The notes under the pieces were generated by a model, which ran no database searches, had not been told where the DNA came from, and saw only the letters and a list, made by a program, of their open reading frames with translations. From Cercophora sp. LCS_1 (Eukaryota; Ascomycota; Sordariomycetes; Sordariales; Lasiosphaeriaceae): a stretch of 64,000 nt of DNA. Shown here piece after piece: positions 58,670 through 64,000 of the stretch (position 1 is the first letter of the stretch; every line of letters starts with the position of its first letter). Both the position numbers and the translations under genes were made by a program. The stretch spans positions 1,488,001 to 1,552,000 of the forward strand of contig JAPZLL010000002.1 of NCBI GenBank assembly GCA_036250225.1, given 5' to 3'.

Positions 58670-61600
58670 CGTAACAACACTTCAAAGAGGCGACGAAGAC
58701 CCAAAGACCCTAGTGGAACGGCGGAGTGCGGGGAAGGTAAAAGGTAAGAGATGATGACAGCTAAGGGGGTTTGCTGCTAGCTCATGATGACTGGCTGCAA
58801 AATGGGGGAAATGGGCTGGGGCGAGGTTTCTAAGTGAGCTGAGGCGAGTTGTTTGGGAGGAGTGGGTGGATATGTCTATGACGAAGAAAAGGCGGACGAA
58901 TCTCTGGTTTGCCCAAAACGAGATCGCCGAAAAAAAGGACTCATTCGGCCGACAGGGAAAGTGGGAAAGGAGAAGCTGGGCAGAGAAACACAAGCAAACA
59001 AAACCGCATGCAGGCGGGACAGTGAGGGAAAACCCTTCAAGCCGAGAATTTTTACTCCTGCCCCTCCGAGCGCACAGCACCCTTGATGCTTGCCATGTGG
59101 TTGTCGAGGGTCTGGAAGTGGGGGACGGTCGACTCAGACCATTCCCAGCGTGCGGTGGCCCAATTCCCATTCCAAGATCGGTGCGAGACAGGGGAGGGGG
59201 TGCGTGGAGAGAACAGGGTGACGGCTCGCTCAGTCAGCGAGTCAGGCCTCTCAGGTTGATAAGCCTCCTCCGGTTCAGTGCCCGTTACCGCCGCAAACCC
59301 TGGTTCAGACAGCGGGTTTGGCATGTGCAAATAGAGCATTGGTGCGGCATATACGCACGCTGGTGCGCGCATGGTGTGCTTGCAACCCGCAACTCGCAGC
59401 TTTGCGAAGGGACAATCCGGTCGACGGAGCTCCATTGGAACCCAGCATTGAGAGTTTGTAGGCCGTGTCCTGCCGACTGAGCCTGGAGCACTTGCGATGG
59501 CGGCGCTAACACGGCTTTCCTGACTCAACGCCCCCGTGGGCACAGAGAGATGAGGGGTTGAAGCGAGGCGGCCTGAATCTGCAGTCGACCGTGACTTGGG
59601 GCTGTGCACAGTGAGGAAGCCAGAAGGTGCTGGTATCGTCTCACCACTTGCCACCGCTTCTCGCATCTCCAGCCAGCAGGGTCAGACCGAGCGTCAACAA
59701 GCTGCCTGGCGGGCGGCCTGTGTGTTGCCAGCACGCCAGCACTGCCAGCGGTGAACAAACAATCAATCGGATGGTGTTGGAGGGGTAGGTAGCCAAGGCA
59801 GGGCAGGGGTGTGAGCTGGGGCTCAGTGATGGACTCGGCAACGATCAGGCGGTATCATTGTGGCTAAAATGCTGCCGGGCTTCCAGAAGCTCAAGAAGAA
59901 GCACCCAGCAATCTCGGGGTAAAGTAACGGAAAGCACACAAACAGAACTCGCCGGTAAAGGGTCGTATGAAAGAATCACAAAGTGCTGCGGTGGTGGTGA
60001 CCGCATGTTGACGGCCTTGGGTCTGCTCGCCGTTCCACTTGGGAGTGTGGGGACATTGAAAGAATGATGCATACATACCTTGACATCATGGCCTGCGTTG
60101 CTCTTCTCAGTAGGTCGAAACCCCCAGCGTTGCTGGAGGCCGCAGCCGTCTCGCCTGCGGGGCCTGACATTCTGCCTGTCTTGGTTGACGAGGGCGAATG
60201 CCAGGCGTAACTCGATGAGAGGCCGGTTCGAACCGGGTCGTGGATGCGGAAGGCCACGGTGGTGGACTGTGCCGGCGATCTCTAAGTGCGGGGTGTGCAG
60301 TTGCGATGATGGGTGCCCAGGTAAGAGACGTTAAACTCCGCGGTTCGTGGTTGACGAGAAATGCGTGTGCGTCTGGAGAAATGGCGAGTTTGGGTCAGGT
60401 TTCGTTGGGCTTGGAGGTTCGGGATGTTGAGGGTTAAATTGGCCAACTGAGTGAGCGCCTACCGTGAATTCGAGGCTTCCAGCCAGCCCAGTTGCTGCAG
60501 GTGCCCAAAAGAGCCCCGCGCTCCTTGACACAGCCGTGCGGAGCGGGGCACTTCCAGGGTGAGGTGATGACTGCCGAGACCTTCCGAAGCTTTCCAGCCA
60601 GTCGAAGGAGGGGCAAGATTCAGCAATCGTCACAATCGAGCCCTTTGCCCCCGGCCGATTGGAGCCTGTGATAGCCGCCGAAGTCCTATCAGACGCCCGA
60701 CTGCACGAAGCTGCTATGTCAACCAGTGGTGAGCTGTTGGGCGAGAAATTGGAGGTTTGGAGTGGTGCTCGGGGCTCTGGAATCGCAGATAGGATAGTGG
60801 GTAGCAAGCCGGAGCAGACCGCACTGCGATATCGCGGTGCTCTGGATGGTAGGGTGGTAATGCACTGCGCGACTGAACCGTTGGGTCTCCGAACTTAGGC
60901 GCCCAGAGCTCTGGCTGCTGTCGCAGTCGATGTGGGGGCCGGCGAAAGAGACGGGCGTGTTTTTGTGCGTCGCTCCTGGGGACAACTTGTGTCATCAACG
61001 GCGGCCAGGGTTCTTATAGGACAGACATGTCGACTTTCGGCTGTTGCAGAGACAAGACTGACGCGACGACGGAGCTTCTGACGAAACCATTGGAAGAAGA
61101 GAAATGTAAATGGCTGGAACTTGATACGTAATGCTTCCAGTTTGCTACCAAACGCGGCTCTTCCTTGGGGGGCTCTACAGTTGGAAAGGAGGAAGGGGCA
61201 GGCGATTTCTGTCCTGTCACGCACAAAAAACGCTCGCACCTTCCAGCTGTAAATTGAGTTGGCAAGCAATCGACAACGGCAAGCGAGGCGCCGTTACCGG
61301 GAGTTTGAGTGTGCCTATCAACCGCGTACCAGGGCCGGGTGGAAGGCTGCCGGGATCTTTTTTTTTTTTTTTATCTTCAGATGTTCTATCACACAGGGCC
61401 TCACCAAACCACCTTTACGCTTTTGTCATCCAATGTCTGGCTAATTTTTATTTTTACTTCGGGCGGAAGCAGATCAACACCTCACCTCTTCCCGTCCCGC
61501 TGGGCCCAGCATCTGCGGACCCCAAAAAACCACCACGGACGACCTAGTGAGCAACGAGCCCAGCAAACCGTCATCCCTATTGCAAATCATCAACGTCCAT

Positions 61601-64000
61601 CAGTACACCAACAGGTGCACCAACAAGTATTGTATCTCCCTCGTGAATAACCTACCTCTTCGCCGATCCGCACACTACGTCTGCTTGGAACGGGTGTGGC
61701 GCCTGGCCATCCATACTGTGCATGCCAATTCGGGCTCAAGCGAGCTGCACGCGGATATTCTCCGGGGTTTGATTTGGCTAGAAGCTCATCCAATATGGTG
61801 TGCTGGGTGCCGAAAATGGACATTGAAACCCAGAGGGTACAGCGTTTGGGTCAGCCAAGCGTCTCTGATCTCCTCCAGCTGAGGATGCACGCATAACGCG
61901 CGTGTGTTATACACCCACGCCGCCCTTCCGTGCGGTCTCGTCCGAACCAGCCGCTTCTTCTGTATTTGCTCAGAACGAGCTTCGGATGTCTTTGGGGCCT
62001 TTTTAAGTGGCACGAGTTTGACGCGGACCGTGTGAGGGCGATGGCCGTGTTGTGCAAACTTCAGCAAGTGCGGGCTGGAGTTGCTGATGATGTTGTTATT
62101 CTGACATCCCAAGACATGCGCGGATTGGGTCTTTTCGGCCCAGCTTGACCCACCCACGGCCAACAAGCTCTAACACTGGCCTCACGGAACTGCGACCTCG
62201 GTGATGCATCTGGCCAGGCTGGAGAGAGAGCCAAACACCCAGCGTCCAGCCGTGTCGCTGCTATGGTTGGGGTGCCGGGTGTGGTTACTGTGGACCTATT
62301 GGGTTTGTGCCACCCAAACCTGATTGCTCACGCTGGAAACAGTGTTGTCGATACGCCCGAGTGCGGCGCTCGCATCCTGTCATCTTAAGCCAAAGTCTAC
62401 TGTCTACCTCGGGTGTGCAGAATCGCGTCCGGCGTGAAGCGGCACGAGCGAGCTGCATGTGGAACTTTCTCCCGGAGCCCCTATTCTGCCTTGGCAAAAA
62501 CAGTTCGATGACAGCAAGAAGCTCCAAATAAGTCGCCCTTCAGCTGATATACAGGAATTGATGGTAAATGATGACAAGAGGAACGCCTACGCAGGGTTTT
62601 AACGCTAGGTAGTGCCGAGTTGATGTCAAGTAATGCGGGTGCCGTGCCCTTATATCACCCCGTCCCAAACTGGTCTCCCCATTGACGGGCTATCTCGAGT
62701 CGACGGCGGACGGCAACGATGGTGTCCCGCAAAACCCGGTCCGTCGGAACTGGACAGCACTTCCTGTTTTACCCCATGCTTCGTCGCTTCAGCCACCGGA
62801 ATTCATAACTACCTGCCGAGCGAGGTTACCGCCATCACCGTGCCGTCCTCAGGTTGCACACAGCGGCAAGCTAGAAACCAAATATGCACTGGTACCTAGA
62901 CAAGACGAATAGCGATCGAGTTTACAAATGGACCATCAGCCAAGGGCGCCGCGCCGGTCAATGATATTGAGTTGCTTACCCAGTGGCTTTACGAGATGAA
63001 TTTCACCAACGGCACATCGACTGGCAAGCACGCATCATACGCTTTTAGCAGCCTTGACGATCTTAAATGCCAAGTGCATATATCAACCGATGAGGACCGG
63101 TCCGCTACCGTGTCAGTGATTTGTAGACAACCATCTGATAGCATTTATTACCATGCGGCTCACAAGCAAAGGCCCGATAGATCTTCCAATTGCATCCCAC
63201 CCACTTTAGTTTTGCGGCCGAAAGGGAAAAGGGGGCCATCAGCAATGCCACTTATGTATCTCCCGGCCCACACCAGGCATCGAGCCGAACTTGTCAAGTT
63301 TCCTGACGCCAAACCTCATATAATCTCGCGATCCCGGGATTCGAATCCGGGGTAATTGCAGGAGTGGTTGCAAAATTAGGATGTCATATCCTAGAACCGG
63401 GACAGCAATGGGCGAGCTATCGGTTCGGCTTATCCAACAAGTAGGTATCCGCGTTGCTACGAAACAAGTTTTGGGGTATGGCAATAGGGGAGTTGGTTGC
63501 AATACAGTTGGTTTCTTCATCGGGCCATGAAGAGAGTTTTTTTGGTGGCGGCGGGCGCCAGTCAGTTTTCACTGACCAACGTTGTAAGTAGACCGTGATA
63601 GATGGTGTTGTATGCGACTTGATCAGCCAGCCACAAGTCTTCAGGCGTACAAAGCTTCAGTTATTTTCCCTTTCCACCGGCCAAGTCACTAAACCCGTAG
63701 GCCATTTGCTTGAAATACAGTGTCAATTGCCGTGTAAGCTCCAAGTAAGAGCCAGTCATCGTGTGGGAGAACGGACAGACGTCACACAATCGTAGCCAAC
63801 GGCCTTGGAAGCGCAGTTCCTGGACTCAGCTGCGACGCTCCAATTCTGACTGCCAAACAGACTTTCTCAAGGTATGCTGGCCCCCACCTCAGAGAAAAGA
63901 CACCGTATATCCCAACCCATTAAATTCATGACAGTGTCATCGCCCAGAAGAACCAACTCCGTTTCCCCAGCTAGCTGGCGGCATGCCCGAACTCCATAAA
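58670..64000. other. Gene-poor 5.3 kb up to the window edge
   Basis: The first few hundred bases are the SCH9 promoter and leader. The rest has no recognised exon; frames such as 59052-59666 (-) and 60331-60807 (-) lack motifs. A T run lies near 61360-61373. A 12-base palindrome GGATTCGAATCC at 63337-63348 matches a polymerase III B box on both strands, but no complete tRNA fold surrounds it. A gene may begin beyond the window edge. Confidence 0.5.
58876..59009 (-). promoter_or_regulatory. Pair of overlapping candidate upstream ORFs before SCH9
   Basis: On the minus strand a 22-codon ORF runs from 59009 to 58941, and its TGA overlaps the ATG of a second 22-codon ORF (58944 to 58876) in an ATGA arrangement. 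Both lie 200-340 bases upstream of the SCH9 start. A further minimal ORF (ATG, one codon, stop) occurs closer to the gene. They matter only if the SCH9 leader extends this far. Confidence 0.35.

Noticed and set aside
59052..59666. 204-codon - strand frame upstream of SCH9
   Set aside because: No motif; overlaps the probable SCH9 promoter and leader.
1..64000. CRISPR arrays, insertion sequences, LTR or DNA transposons
   Set aside because: No spaced repeats, terminal repeats or transposase/reverse-transcriptase motifs seen, and no AT-rich RIP tract; this is a eukaryotic window.

Overview
The window comes from the nuclear genome of a filamentous ascomycete, most likely a Sordariomycete and possibly Sordariales. 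The evidence is short introns (mostly 50-115 nt) with GT-A/G-N-GT donors, CTRAC-type branch sites and YAG acceptors, moderate-to-high GC, CT-rich leaders, and a set of fungus-specific proteins (Msb1/Mug8, Mtm1, Prp4, Psk1, Sch9, fused Ade2). I could place 16 protein-coding genes. For the 15 spliced ones, exon junctions were rebuilt by hand from frame continuity, splice signals and remembered family motifs. No transposon, CRISPR array, rRNA or convincing tRNA was found.

Layout. 1-7.8 kb: Mdm38/LETM1 (-), mitochondrial adenylate kinase (+), secreted GH76-type mannanase (+). 7.8-13 kb: gene-poor gap with one RNA polymerase III-like unit. 13-24.4 kb: a 1250-residue disordered protein with a C-terminal cysteine module (+), the Mtm1 carrier (+), and Msb1 (-) with a GC-AG intron. 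24.4-28 kb: gene-poor. 28-34.4 kb: uracil-DNA glycosylase (-), Ted1-type phosphoesterase (-), a small secreted protein (-). 36-41.5 kb: a two-module cysteine-rich secreted protein (+), Ade2 (-), Dus4 (+). 41.9-48.3 kb: a Pch1-like cyclin (-), Prp4 (-), Psk1 kinase (+). 48.3-51.5 kb: gene-poor. 51.5-58.7 kb: secreted DOMON-cytochrome b561 protein (+), ATP synthase subunit H (+), Sch9 kinase (-). 58.7-64 kb: gene-poor to the window end.

Most genes are housekeeping and independently transcribed. Functional threads are: mitochondrial function (Mdm38, Adk2, Mtm1, Atp14), two TORC1-linked AGC kinases (Psk1 and Sch9) about 7.6 kb apart, and four secretory-pathway products (GH76, two small secreted proteins, the DOMON-b561 protein). 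No gene cluster with a clearly new joint function stands out. The most interesting items are the cysteine-rich protein, whose two modules carry introns at the same site and phase, the disordered protein with its cysteine module, the Pol III-like unit, and candidate upstream ORFs before both kinases.
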